Assembly: GCF_008704205.1 (NCBI RefSeq)
Contig: NZ_VXLC01000008.1
Span: forward strand, 1 to 64,000
DNA: 64,000 nt
Source of the DNA: Nocardia colli
Lineage (GTDB): Bacteria; Actinomycetota; Actinomycetes; Mycobacteriales; Mycobacteriaceae
Direction: 5' to 3'
This document shows, one piece after another, positions 1 through 7,807 of the stretch. The position numbers and the translations under genes were made by a program. The notes beneath the pieces were generated by a model, which was not told where the DNA came from, did no database searches, and saw only the letters and a list, made by a program, of their open reading frames with translations. Every line of letters begins with the position of its first letter. Position 1 is the stretch's first letter.

Positions 1-201
1 TGCACCGACCAGATCAACTACAGCAACGACCCGCGCTCGAACGCCGAAATCAACAGCATCGGCGAACAAACCGGACAATGCCCGCCACCACAGCCCCCGC
101 CGACCTCACCCGCGAAATGCACCGACCAGATCAACTACAGCAACGACCCGCGCTCGAACGCCGAAATCAACAGCATCGGCGAACAAACCGGACAATGCCC
201 G
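1..201 (+). repeat. 117-bp-period direct repeat inside a coding region
   Basis: Bases 1-84 and 118-201 are identical, separated by a 33-bp proline-rich linker. The copies show no synonymous differences, so the duplication is recent or kept uniform by gene conversion. Confidence 0.9.
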
Positions 202-219
202 GACCCGATGGGGTCTTGA
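1..219 (+). CDS. C-terminal end of a secreted-type repeat protein (5' end outside window)
   Basis: The first forward frame is open from the window edge to a TGA at 217-219, giving 72 residues. It holds two identical 28-residue blocks that begin CTDQINYSND and end GEQTGQCP, joined by a proline-rich linker (PPPQPPPTSPAK). Each block has a Cys at both ends, which suggests a small disulphide-closed extracellular module. The 117-bp period is 39 codons, so the duplication keeps frame. I do not recognise the family with certainty; similar C-terminal blocks occur in secreted actinobacterial proteins, but that is recollection. The N-terminus and any signal peptide lie outside the window. Confidence 0.6.
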   Translation, partial: CTDQINYSNDPRSNAEINSIGEQTGQCPPPQPPPTSPAKCTDQINYSNDPRSNAEINSIGEQTGQCPDPMGS

Positions 220-379
220 TTCGGATGTTGTGCGAAACGGCAGCGCCGCCGGGCAGGCCAGGTCGCGGCACAGCCGACACAGCTCCGAACAGGCGACGTC
301 AAAGGGGCATTTGGCGACAGGATGGATCGGGGGGTCGGTGGGGCAGAGTTCGCTCGCCCCACCGACTTCCAGCAGTGGT

Positions 380-781
380 CTAGCCCAAGGTGACGGTGCC
401 GAAGCGGCCCGCGCCGGGGACGCTGTCGCCGAGACCGTCGACCAGGTCGGTGGCGATCTTCGCGGTATCGCCGTGGTTGAAGGCGCCGGCGCTCGGACTC
501 ACCGGGACGTTGACCGTGTGACTCTGCGAGTTGCACGTGGGCTCGACGAAACCGGCGCCGAGCCCACCCGAGGTCTTGTCCTCGATCACGGCCGTCAGCC
601 GCCGGGCATCACTCGACGGATCGCAGCTGTAGGTCACCGAAACGGTCGCGCTGCCGCCGCCGACGGCGGTGGCGCCGTTGATCGCGGTCGACGTGGCGGC
701 GTCGGCCACACCGGTGAACAGCAAGGTGGACGAAGCCGCCGCCGTCAACACGACGGCGCGACCGACAAGCTTGAAGCTCAT
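380..781 (-). CDS. Small secreted protein, unknown function
   Basis: 133 residues from ATG 781; a longer frame to 850 is open, but an AGGAG sits just upstream of 781. It begins MSFKLVGRAVV, followed by a hydrophobic stretch and a likely signal peptidase I site after GVADAA, so it is probably exported. The mature part is Ser/Thr/Gly-rich with a beta-strand look and two cysteines (VTYSCDPSSD and EPTCNSQSH) that could form one disulphide. No enzyme motif is seen. It stands alone, with no gene partner within 130 bp on either side. Similar secreted proteins of unknown function are common in Nocardia, but I cannot name the family. Confidence 0.7.
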   Translation of the reverse strand: MSFKLVGRAVVLTAAASSTLLFTGVADAATSTAINGATAVGGGSATVSVTYSCDPSSDARRLTAVIEDKTSGGLGAGFVEPTCNSQSHTVNVPVSPSAGAFNHGDTAKIATDLVDGLGDSVPGAGRFGTVTLG

Positions 782-917
782 TTTCGTTCTCCTAGACCGG
801 ATTCCCCCATGGAATCCCCCACCCCCATGATCAGCTCGCCGAATGAACACCAGCTGTCAGCGACCGAGCCGTGCGTCGAACACCATGCGCTGCAGGCGGA
901 ATCGCCGGTTCGCCGGT

Positions 918-2360
918 CTATTCGTCGCTGCCGCCGAGGATTTCCGGCGCGGGGTGCTCCGGGTCGTACGGCGCCCAGCCGGGGTTTCCGGTGGTGGCGA
1001 AGGCTATCCACGCGGCGTGGATCTTGGTTGCCAGGCCGGGTGGGGCGGGGTCGGGGCCGAGGAGGCCGGTTTCGCCGTGCAGCCAAGGCTTTTCGGCTAT
1101 GTCGAAGACGAAGGGGAGTTCGGTGGTGTGGGTGGCGCCGAGTTGTCCGTTCAGGGCGGTGGAGCGGTGTTCGAACGAGTAGAGGTGGGTGCGGCCGGCG
1201 GAGATTCGGGCGTGCGCCTGGGCCATGCGGGCGGTGCCGGCGCCGAACAGTGCGGCGCCGAGGATTGCGGAGCGTAGTTCGCCTGGTGTCGCTTTCGGTT
1301 GGGCTGTGCGGTGTTCGGCGAGTTCGGCTTCCGGGTCCGGCGATAGTCGGGCAAAGAGGGTGAGCAGGTCGGCTTCGGTGGTGGACTCCAGGTTGCCCTG
1401 CGGTACGACGTAAAGGTTGCCCTCCTCGGTGTTGGTTCCGATCAGTAGATCGATGTCGGGGGCCGGACCATCGGCGAGGCTGTCGGCCGGTTGGGTCGGC
1501 AGGACCAGGCTGAATGGGCTCAGTCCGACCAAGGGGTCCGTGGCAGTGTCGGTGCGCAGGTCGAGGCCGGCGAGGGCGGGCAGAATCTCCAGGAAACGCT
1601 CGTCCGGAATCGCGGAGAACGCCTCGGCGGTCGGTTCGATGCCCAGCGCGGCGGCTGCCGCTACAGTCACCCGCTGCGCCTGCTCCGGCGTGAAAGCGCC
1701 TGTCCCGTTACCACTTTGGATGATCGCCCGACGGAACAGACCTTTTGCCGCGGGCGTCGCGAGCAATGCTCCGACCAGCGTGGCACCCGCGGATTGACCG
1801 AAGATCGTGACGTTGCCCGGATCACCGCCGAACGCCGCGATCGTCTCGCGCACCCACCCGAGTGCGGCGAGCACGTCGAGCAACCCGCGGTTGGCCGGTG
1901 CGCCGGGCAGGTCGAGGAAGCCGGGGATGCCGACGCGGTAGTTCACCGTCACGAGAACGACGCCGTCGCGGGCGAACGCACTGCCGTCATAGAGGGCGGC
2001 GCGGGTCGAGCCGGTGACGAATCCGCCGCCGTGCACGAAGACCATCACCGGGTACTGGCCGTCGGTGCCAGGGGTGCGGATATCAACGGTCAGGTATTCC
2101 GCGCCACGCACCCAGCCGGGTCCGAAGTACGGAATCATGTCGAGCCGCCCGAAGTCGCGGGCCGGTTGAGGTGCGGTCGGCGACGGCTGGGTGCCGTCGC
2201 GCACGCCGGACCAGCCCGCGTGCGGGCGAGGTGCGGCGAAACGGCGCGCGCCGATGGGAGCCATGGCGTAGGGAATGGCGCGGTAGAACTCGCCGGACTC
2301 GTCGCGAAGACCGCGCACGGCACCGGCTGGAGTCTCGACGGCCTCTGTATATATGGGCAT
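918..2360 (-). CDS. Type B carboxylesterase
   Basis: 480 residues; start ATG 2360 is preceded by AGAGGAAG. It is an alpha/beta hydrolase of the carboxylesterase/para-nitrobenzyl esterase family: an oxyanion-hole HGGG at residues 110-113 and the nucleophile Ser190 in FGQSAGA. It should hydrolyse carboxylic esters; the substrate cannot be read from the sequence. No signal peptide is seen, so it is cytoplasmic. It lies 23 bp downstream of the metallo-hydrolase gene on the same strand, probably one operon, opposite an XRE-MmyB regulator that may control it. Confidence 0.9.
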   Translation of the reverse strand: MPIYTEAVETPAGAVRGLRDESGEFYRAIPYAMAPIGARRFAAPRPHAGWSGVRDGTQPSPTAPQPARDFGRLDMIPYFGPGWVRGAEYLTVDIRTPGTDGQYPVMVFVHGGGFVTGSTRAALYDGSAFARDGVVLVTVNYRVGIPGFLDLPGAPANRGLLDVLAALGWVRETIAAFGGDPGNVTIFGQSAGATLVGALLATPAAKGLFRRAIIQSGNGTGAFTPEQAQRVTVAAAAALGIEPTAEAFSAIPDERFLEILPALAGLDLRTDTATDPLVGLSPFSLVLPTQPADSLADGPAPDIDLLIGTNTEEGNLYVVPQGNLESTTEADLLTLFARLSPDPEAELAEHRTAQPKATPGELRSAILGAALFGAGTARMAQAHARISAGRTHLYSFEHRSTALNGQLGATHTTELPFVFDIAEKPWLHGETGLLGPDPAPPGLATKIHAAWIAFATTGNPGWAPYDPEHPAPEILGGSDE

Positions 2361-2383
2361 GGGAACGCTTCCTCTGAGTGTGG

Positions 2384-3289
2384 TCAGGACATGCGGGCGA
2401 AACCGGCCCAGTCCTTGATCGTGAATTTCGACCCGCTGCGCTCGACCTCCACCGCGCCCTGCCCGCCGAAATGCGCGGGAAAGACGAGCGCGTTGTCCTC
2501 GGCCGCGCGACCGAGCAGCTTGTGCCGGGTGGCGCGGGCTTCGGCCGGGTCCTCGCAGAAGCAGGAGTTGGTTTCCGGCTCGACGATTTGCAGCGGGGTG
2601 TGCAGCAGGTCGCCGACGAACAGAGCCCGGTCGGTGCCGGATGCCAGGTGGAGCACGGACGAGCCGGGGGTATGACCGGGAGCGAGATCGAGGCGCAGGT
2701 TCTGGTCGATCTGGTACGACCCGTCCCACAGATGGGTCAGTCCGGCCTGATGGACCGGGGTGACGCTGTCCTCGAAGACGTTCTGATTGCCGCGCCCGAA
2801 CACGGTCTCGTGCCCGTTGACCGGGTTCCAGAAGTCGAAGTCGCGCAACGGCATCAGGTAGGTGGCGTTCGGGAAGGTCGGCACCCAGGTGCGGCCGTCG
2901 AGGCGGGTGTTCCAGCCGACGTGGTCGATGTGCAGGTGGGTGTTGATCACCAGGTCGACGTCCTCGGGGCGCACGCCGGCGGCGGCGAGGTTGTCCAGGA
3001 AGTCGGTGTCCAGGCGGCTCCACACCGGTGCGTACGGGCGGTCCTTGTGGTTGCCGACGCCGGTGTCGACCAGAATCGTGCGGCCCTCGCTGCGCAACAC
3101 CCAGGTCTGCAACGCGGAGTGGCACTCGCCGGTGTCGAGATTCCAGAAATCGGGGGCCAGCAGGCCGCGGTGTTCGTCCCAGGCGCCCTCGGGGCTGTCC
3201 GGGAAGAACTGGTCCGGGCGCATCTCGACGGTGCCGTAGAACTCTCTGACGCGGGTGACGGTGACGTCGCCCAGGGTGATCTGGTCCAT
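2384..3289 (-). CDS. MBL-fold metallo-hydrolase
   Basis: 301 residues from ATG 3289 (AGAGGA upstream). The metallo-beta-lactamase fold is shown by NTHLHIDHVGW, with ligands His118, His120, Asp122 and His123; further ligands lie in LAPGHTPGS, VGDLLH and PAHFGG. This pattern fits the AHL-lactonase-like/general MBL hydrolase group with two zinc ions, but the substrate is unknown. It is first gene of a two-gene unit with the esterase. The shared 135-bp promoter with the divergent regulator at 3425 suggests joint control. Confidence 0.9.
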   Translation of the reverse strand: MDQITLGDVTVTRVREFYGTVEMRPDQFFPDSPEGAWDEHRGLLAPDFWNLDTGECHSALQTWVLRSEGRTILVDTGVGNHKDRPYAPVWSRLDTDFLDNLAAAGVRPEDVDLVINTHLHIDHVGWNTRLDGRTWVPTFPNATYLMPLRDFDFWNPVNGHETVFGRGNQNVFEDSVTPVHQAGLTHLWDGSYQIDQNLRLDLAPGHTPGSSVLHLASGTDRALFVGDLLHTPLQIVEPETNSCFCEDPAEARATRHKLLGRAAEDNALVFPAHFGGQGAVEVERSGSKFTIKDWAGFARMS

Positions 3290-3424
3290 GTGATTCGTCC
3301 TCTGGTTCGCGATGGGGCGGAACAAGAACGAGCCTGGACATCCGGACGCGGGCCAACCACTCCCGCTTTGTCCTACCCCTGGCAAGGTGTGGCTGGGATC
3401 GGCCGCGACTCCGATACTGGAGCA

Positions 3425-4330
3425 ATGGACGGACCCGGCCCCCTCGGCGATTTCTTGCAGGCGCGGCGAGCGCGGCTGCGTCCGGCGGACGTCGGCGTGC
3501 CGGACGTCGGACCCCGAAGGCGAGTGACCGGCCTCCGGCGCGAGGAATTGGCCCAGTTGGCCGGCGTCAGCGTCTCCTACTACACGCGCCTCGAGCAGGG
3601 CCTGTCCCGCGGCGCGTCCGCCGAGGTGCTCGACGCGATCGCCCGTGCGCTGCTGCTCGACGACCACGAACGCGCGCACCTCGACCGACTCGCCGACGCC
3701 GCCCGTCGCGCACCCCGGGTACGCCGCCCACGCCCCGAACAGCTCGCCGACGAGACCCGAGACCTGCTTCGCGCCGTCGACGGCGTCCCCGCGCTGGTCC
3801 TCGGCCGACGCACGGACGTGCTCACCTGGAACACCCTCGGACATTCCCTGCTGGCCGGCCACCTGGACTTCCACAGCCCGGACGACTCGGCCCGGCGCCC
3901 GAACATGAGCCGGATCGTGTTCCTCGACCCGCACTGCCGAGAGCTGTACTCCGATTGGAAAAGCAAGGCCCGCGCGGTGGTCGGCAACCTGCGCATCGCT
4001 GTCGGCCGGCACCCGGACGACCCACTGCTCGCCGAACTCATCGGCGAGCTGACCATGAAAAGCCCTGAGTTCGTTGCCCTTTGGCGCGACCACCGGGTAC
4101 TCCCCTGCGACGCCGCGGCCTACGACCTGCACCATCCCGTCGTCGGCACGGTAACCGTGACCCAGCAGACCCTCGCGGTCGCCCGTTCACCGGAACAGGT
4201 ACTGATCGTCTGCACGACCCCCGCAGGCTCGCCTTCCGAAGCTGCCCTCGCGCTCCTCCGGCAGGCGAGCGGCGAGCGGGGATCAGTACCGAGCGTCCCG
4301 GCGAAAGTTACTGACCAACAACGTATCTAG
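3425..4330 (+). CDS. XRE-type regulator with MmyB-like ligand-binding domain
   Basis: 301 residues. A helix-turn-helix fills roughly residues 10-80 (LRREELAQLAGVSVSYYTRL), and the rest matches the MmyB-like C-terminal domain (DVLTWNTLGHSLL, RNxxR-like RRPNMSRIVFLD, and a late HPVVGTVTV strand). This family is widespread in actinobacteria, usually next to and divergent from the oxidoreductase or hydrolase it controls. Here the neighbour is the metallo-hydrolase/esterase operon, its probable target. The reading frame is open far upstream, but the HTH begins right after ATG 3425, which fixes the start. Confidence 0.88.
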   Translation: MDGPGPLGDFLQARRARLRPADVGVPDVGPRRRVTGLRREELAQLAGVSVSYYTRLEQGLSRGASAEVLDAIARALLLDDHERAHLDRLADAARRAPRVRRPRPEQLADETRDLLRAVDGVPALVLGRRTDVLTWNTLGHSLLAGHLDFHSPDDSARRPNMSRIVFLDPHCRELYSDWKSKARAVVGNLRIAVGRHPDDPLLAELIGELTMKSPEFVALWRDHRVLPCDAAAYDLHHPVVGTVTVTQQTLAVARSPEQVLIVCTTPAGSPSEAALALLRQASGERGSVPSVPAKVTDQQRI

Positions 4331-4388
4331 GACACATCGGCTACGGCGAATGGCCAGGGGTCCGTTACGACAAGCGAATTCGCCTCTG

Positions 4389-4748
4389 TCAGCGCCGGTT
4401 TCGCGCTACGCAGACCAAGCGTTCGTCGTCGTACCAGCTTTCGTCACCACATCGGAATTGATAGGTGGCCATGTGTCGAGTTCCGGAATGCAGGCACCGA
4501 TAGAACCCCGCTCGATCTTCGGGATCGGCGTAGTACCCCTCCGCCCTGCCCTGGCAGAAGTCCGATCCGGCGTCGGTGGGCACGACGGCGTACTGCCGAG
4601 CGGCGACGTCGCGTCCGGACCCGTCGGGCACATCCACCACAGCCAACGTGCCGAGCGTGAGCGCCGCGACCCCTAACGACGGCAGCACCGCCATCACGGT
4701 TCCGGCGGCGAGGACGCCGGTACGACACACCAGGCTGTTCGAGTTCAT
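4389..4748 (-). CDS. Secreted protein with chitin-binding type-2 (CBM14-like) domain
   Basis: 119 residues. An N-terminal hydrophobic segment (GVLAAGTVMAVLPSLGVAA) acts as a signal peptide or anchor. Residues about 62-112 resemble the peritrophin-A/CBM14 fold: Cys, GRAEGYYADP, FYRC, a further FRC and a final LVC, with the aromatic residues typical of that fold. Only four of the six usual cysteines are present. Known CBM14 domains bind chitin or similar polysaccharide; in a bacterium the ligand could be its own cell wall or an environmental glycan. It lies divergent from the transglycosylase at 5496 across a 750-bp gap. Confidence 0.7.
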   Translation of the reverse strand: MNSNSLVCRTGVLAAGTVMAVLPSLGVAALTLGTLAVVDVPDGSGRDVAARQYAVVPTDAGSDFCQGRAEGYYADPEDRAGFYRCLHSGTRHMATYQFRCGDESWYDDERLVCVARNRR

Positions 4749-5495
4749 GAACGGGAGTTCCCTGTCTCCCCGCGGGCGGGGGTCGGCGGCTAGCTGCTCC
4801 CCTGTATTCGGTCCCGCGCACCGCCCGGATCGTTTCGGTCACAAACCGCCTGGTCGGGCGGTTGCCAGGGGTGTCTCACGCGTCCCAATCCGGACCAATA
4901 TCGCGCTCGGACAACCGAAGTCCGGTTTGTTAGCCGAAAACTTCTGTGACGTGTCGCACATTGGGTTTAGCAGCAAACTCCCTGCGTAGGTAACGGTTCG
5001 GCAACGGCGCGGGAGGGGTTCCAAGATCGGCAGCACCGTTCATTCATGATTCGTTTACCGTCCGTTCACTTAGTGTGACCATTCTGCGATCAGGTCATAA
5101 AGCGACCTGGAGTTTGGTAACACCGAGGAGTTTTTCACCCACATTCGGAAAACGACCGCAATGGCAGGCCCCATGCCCGCCGCGGTCGGCGGATCGGGAT
5201 CCGGCAAAGGACCCGCTAACCCTAACCTCCGCCGAATGGACGCGCCGAGAGGCCGTTTTTCTCCGCATCGAGATGCGGAGTCCCGCGCGACATCGCGGCC
5301 GGGCTCGCAGTTGAGCGCCCCGGCACCGCACCACTGAACGTCGCGTTCCGGGGACTTGTGCGTCCCCCACAACAAAACCCCACAACAGCACATCAGCCCG
5401 CACCGGCGAGCGCCCACCACGCGCCCGTCCTGGATCCGTGCTGCCTGCGCGCGCCCGGATCGAAACCAGTCCCCGACAAAGGAACCGATTTCGTC
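4749..5495. other. Long intergenic region with structured leader before the transglycosylase
   Basis: No convincing gene lies here. The right-hand half would be the 5' leader of the transglycosylase and can fold: a 7-bp arm CGACCGC at 5153-5159 pairs with GCGGTCG at 5182-5188, with an inner GGCA/TGCC helix, and CTCCGCAT/ATGCGGAG at 5261-5280 forms a perfect 8-bp hairpin. A weak AGGTC/GACCT inverted repeat sits near 5092-5108. It may be a cis-regulatory RNA, but no known riboswitch class is matched. Confidence 0.5.
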
Positions 5496-6092
5496 ATGCC
5501 TGACAGACGCTTTTCTGCTCTCCGCCGCTCGACGCTTCGCGAGGGTGTCACTTTCGCCATCGCCGCAGCCGGCGTCGTGGCCGTTGCCGCCTCTTCCGCG
5601 GTGTCGGTGGCCGACGACAGCGTTCCGTCACGCATCGCGATGGTGGCCGAGGTGCAGCAGGCCGCCGCGCCCGCCGCCGAGGTCGCCGCCCCGGCGCCCA
5701 TGCCCGCGCCGCTGCCCCTGCCGTTGCCGATCCCCGCGCCGGAGCCCACGCCCGCCCCGGCCCCCGTCTACCCGGACAACCTCGACGGCTGGATCCGCCA
5801 GGCCCTCGACATCATGCAGGCCAACAACATCCCCGGCAGCTACGACGGCATCCACCGCAACGTCATGCGCGAGTCCACCGGTAACCCGCACGCGATCAAC
5901 CTGTGGGACTCCAACGCCGCCGCGGGCATCCCGTCCAAGGGCCTGCTCCAGGTGATCGACCCGACGTTCCGCTCGTACCACGTCGAGGGCACCTCCTGGG
6001 ACATCTACGACCCGGTCGCCAACATCGTCGCCGCCTGCAACTACGCCGCGCGCACCTACGGCTCGATGGACAACGTCAACAGCGCGTACTGA
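5496..6092 (+). CDS. Secreted lytic transglycosylase (SLT-like)
   Basis: 198 residues; ATG 5496 is preceded by AAAGGA. A twin-Arg-poor signal segment (FAIAAAGVVAVAASSAVSVA) is followed by an Ala/Pro linker (residues about 50-90) and a C-terminal transglycosylase domain of about 100 residues. The signature HRNVMRESTGNPHAINLWDS holds the catalytic Glu, and GLLQVIDPTFRSY matches the SLT core. It should cleave the MurNAc-GlcNAc bond of peptidoglycan outside the membrane. Actinobacterial cell-wall hydrolases of this type often have long regulated leaders, as seems the case here. A strong terminator follows immediately. Confidence 0.88.
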   Translation: MPDRRFSALRRSTLREGVTFAIAAAGVVAVAASSAVSVADDSVPSRIAMVAEVQQAAAPAAEVAAPAPMPAPLPLPLPIPAPEPTPAPAPVYPDNLDGWIRQALDIMQANNIPGSYDGIHRNVMRESTGNPHAINLWDSNAAAGIPSKGLLQVIDPTFRSYHVEGTSWDIYDPVANIVAACNYAARTYGSMDNVNSAY

Positions 6093-6105
6093 GCCACGCC
6101 CGCAC

Positions 6106-6139
6106 CGACGCCTCCCCGCCTGCCCGCGGGGAGGCGTCG
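6106..6139 (+). terminator. Terminator hairpin after the transglycosylase
   Basis: A perfect 14-bp GC-rich stem (6106-6119 with 6126-6139) and a 6-nt loop start 14 bp after the stop codon. No long T run follows, as is usual in actinobacteria. Confidence 0.8.
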
Positions 6140-6197
6140 TCGCGTCCGGCCCGCCCTCCGGCTAGGGTCGTTCACCACCGACCTTGGGACTTCCGCG

Positions 6198-6512
6198 ATG
6201 ACCGATTACGCGCACAGCGACACGGCGGCCAAGAGCCGCGCCGAGAAGGCCCGGCGCCTCGCCGGCTATGTCTGGCACCTCGGCATCACCGGACCGGAGC
6301 TGCTGGCCATGCCCGCGGCCACCCGGCGCAAGCTCGCCAGGGCGGCCGACACGAACCCGCCGAGCACCGAGGAAACCTGGGTGACGGTGGCCGAGCTGCT
6401 GGCCGAGAAGGACGACTGGGCCGCCCGGAATCCGGAGCACCCCGCGGCCCAGCGCGAACACACCGACGAGAAGCTGATGTGGGTGAAGCCGCCGATCACG
6501 CCCTGGTCGTGA
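6198..6512 (+). CDS. Conserved hypothetical protein
   Basis: 104 residues, ATG 6198. The protein is Ala/Glu/Arg-rich and helical, with tryptophans in YVWHLG, EETWVTV, DDWAAR and LMWVKPP. No membrane segment or catalytic motif is visible. It lies between the transglycosylase terminator and the DUF1992 gene (84 bp apart, same strand), so the two may be co-transcribed. I do not recognise the family; codon use is that of an ordinary gene. Confidence 0.65.
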   Translation: MTDYAHSDTAAKSRAEKARRLAGYVWHLGITGPELLAMPAATRRKLARAADTNPPSTEETWVTVAELLAEKDDWAARNPEHPAAQREHTDEKLMWVKPPITPWS

Positions 6513-6595
6513 CTCGTTCCCGGACAACAACTTCGGGGACGAACCGGCACATTCGGTAGACTGGCGGCACTGCACCCGCCGTCGAAGGTGACGCG

Positions 6596-7093
6596 ATGAC
6601 CGAGCGCAAACCAGCCAACCTGGACTTCGAATCGTGGATCGACAAGCAGATCCGCGAGGCGACCGAACGCGGTGAATTCCAGAATCTGCCCGGCGCGGGC
6701 AAACCCATTCCACGCGGCAGCGATGACGAGAACTGGTGGCTGAAGGGTTATCTCCGGAAAGAAGGAGTGAGCGGCGACGCCTTGTTGCCGCCCTCGCTGC
6801 TGCTGCGCCGGGATATCGAGCGGCTGCCGGAGGTCGTGCGCGAGCTGAATTCCGAGCGAGCGGTCCGGGAGACCGTGCGGGAGCTCAACAAGCGGGTGGT
6901 CGACTGGCTGCGCCTGCCGCATGGTCCGTACGTCCAGGTCGCGCCCGTCGATACCGAGCAGATCGTCGCGCAGTGGCGGGCCGAGCGGAAACCGAAGCGG
7001 CCGTCCGCGCCGACGCCCGCTCCCACCCGGTCCAAGCCGAACCGAACTCCCGGGCGTTGGCGCGCCCTGTTCCGCAGGCACCGCCCCACCTGA
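6596..7093 (+). CDS. DUF1992 (DnaJ-C28 homologous) domain protein
   Basis: 165 residues from ATG 6596. The N-terminal 70 residues carry the DUF1992 signature: SWIDKQIREATERGEFQNLP followed by GAGKPIP and WWLKGYLRKEG. The C-terminal third is basic and proline-rich (KPKRPSAPTPAPTRSKP) and probably disordered. This domain is also found in eukaryotic DNAJC28; its biochemical role in bacteria is not established. No J domain is present. Tandem 36-bp repeats begin 13 bp after the stop. Confidence 0.88.
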   Translation: MTERKPANLDFESWIDKQIREATERGEFQNLPGAGKPIPRGSDDENWWLKGYLRKEGVSGDALLPPSLLLRRDIERLPEVVRELNSERAVRETVRELNKRVVDWLRLPHGPYVQVAPVDTEQIVAQWRAERKPKRPSAPTPAPTRSKPNRTPGRWRALFRRHRPT

Positions 7094-7105
7094 AACGCGG
7101 AATCT

Positions 7106-7226
7106 GCACTCTCACTCGGACCGCAGCCGCACTCGGGACCCGCACTCTCACTCGGACCGCAGCCGGACTCGGGACCCGCACCGACTCTAGGGCCCTAGTT
7201 CGAGTGCAGATCGCCAGTGAGAGTGC
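7106..7226. repeat. 36-bp tandem repeat, palindrome and inverted arm between convergent genes
   Basis: Two 36-bp copies (7106-7141, 7142-7177), each starting GCACTCTCACTCGGACC, are followed by the perfect 12-bp palindrome CTAGGGCCCTAG (7187-7198). An inverted copy of the repeat start, AGTGAGAGTGC, lies at 7216-7226, so a long hairpin can form. It sits between the convergent DUF1992 and MarR genes and may end both transcripts. Confidence 0.75.
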
Positions 7227-7277
7227 GGATGTCGGCAATATCGGCCGGCGGGGGCGGGCTGTGCGATCACCGCCGAG

Positions 7278-7745
7278 TCAGGCGCCGATGGCGGATTCGG
7301 TGGATTCCTCTACTGCGACAACGACTTTCTCGGACAACGTCTGCATCGCGTGTGCCTCGGCGGGCGTGATGCAATCGATGAACACCTCGCGCACCAGCCG
7401 CACGTGATTCGGCGCGGCGCGCTCCAGCAACCCGCGCCCAGCCGGCGTCAACCGGACCAGCACCCCGCGCGCGTCCTCCGCCACCGGCTCCCGGTCGACC
7501 AGCCCGCGCGCGTCCATCCGCGCCAGATGCTTGGACAACCGGCTCTTCTCCCAGCAGACCTCGGCCGCCAGATCCTTGGCGCGCAGGCAGTCCTCCGGCG
7601 CGGCCGACAGCGCGACCATCAGCTCGTAGTCCGCCGCGGACAGCCCGTCCTTGGTCAGGCCGGCGGCGATCACCGCGTCCAGCCGCTGCCGCAGGCGGAT
7701 GTAGGCCGACCACGTCGCCTGCTCGTCGTCATTCAGCCAGTCCAT
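7278..7745 (-). CDS. MarR-family transcriptional regulator
   Basis: 155 residues from ATG 7745. It has the winged-helix layout of MarR: recognition region LAAEVCWEKSRLSKHLARMD, then the wing DREPVAEDARGVLVRLTPAG. It is divergent from the pirin gene with 62 bp between the start codons and probably represses it. MarR/pirin pairs respond to phenolics or oxidants in other bacteria, but the inducer here is unknown. A TTGGT-N10-ACCAA inverted repeat in the gap is a candidate operator. Confidence 0.9.
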   Translation of the reverse strand: MDWLNDDEQATWSAYIRLRQRLDAVIAAGLTKDGLSAADYELMVALSAAPEDCLRAKDLAAEVCWEKSRLSKHLARMDARGLVDREPVAEDARGVLVRLTPAGRGLLERAAPNHVRLVREVFIDCITPAEAHAMQTLSEKVVVAVEESTESAIGA

Positions 7746-7766
7746 GGGAATGAAGTCTACCCACGG

Positions 7767-7786
7767 TTGGTTGACATGGACACCAA
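7767..7786. promoter_or_regulatory. Candidate MarR operator
   Basis: TTGGT at 7767-7771 and ACCAA at 7782-7786 form an inverted repeat over a TTGACA-like box, between the divergent MarR and pirin genes. Its binding by the MarR protein is inferred from position. Confidence 0.45.
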
Positions 7787-7807
7787 ATGCCTTACCAGGA
7801 GGTTCAG

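Noticed and set aside
918..3425. One 835-codon fused gene (metallo-hydrolase plus esterase)
   Set aside because: The long frame reads the esterase in frame but covers the metallo-hydrolase only in a shifted frame. Separate starts with ribosome binding sites exist at 2360 and 3289.
2378..4330. 650-codon forward frame as one protein
   Set aside because: Its first half is antisense to the metallo-hydrolase; the regulator motifs begin at ATG 3425.
5100..5280. ydaO/c-di-AMP riboswitch before the transglycosylase
   Set aside because: A fragment like GACCCGCTAACC resembles part of the consensus, but the GGTGAA and CAGCTAACC blocks and their spacing are missing.
5261..5280. Intrinsic terminator
   Set aside because: The T run precedes the hairpin on the plus strand, and on the minus strand the hairpin is followed by A, so neither direction gives a proper terminator.
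7106..7177. CRISPR array
   Set aside because: Only two copies with no spacers between them and no cas genes; this is a simple tandem repeat.
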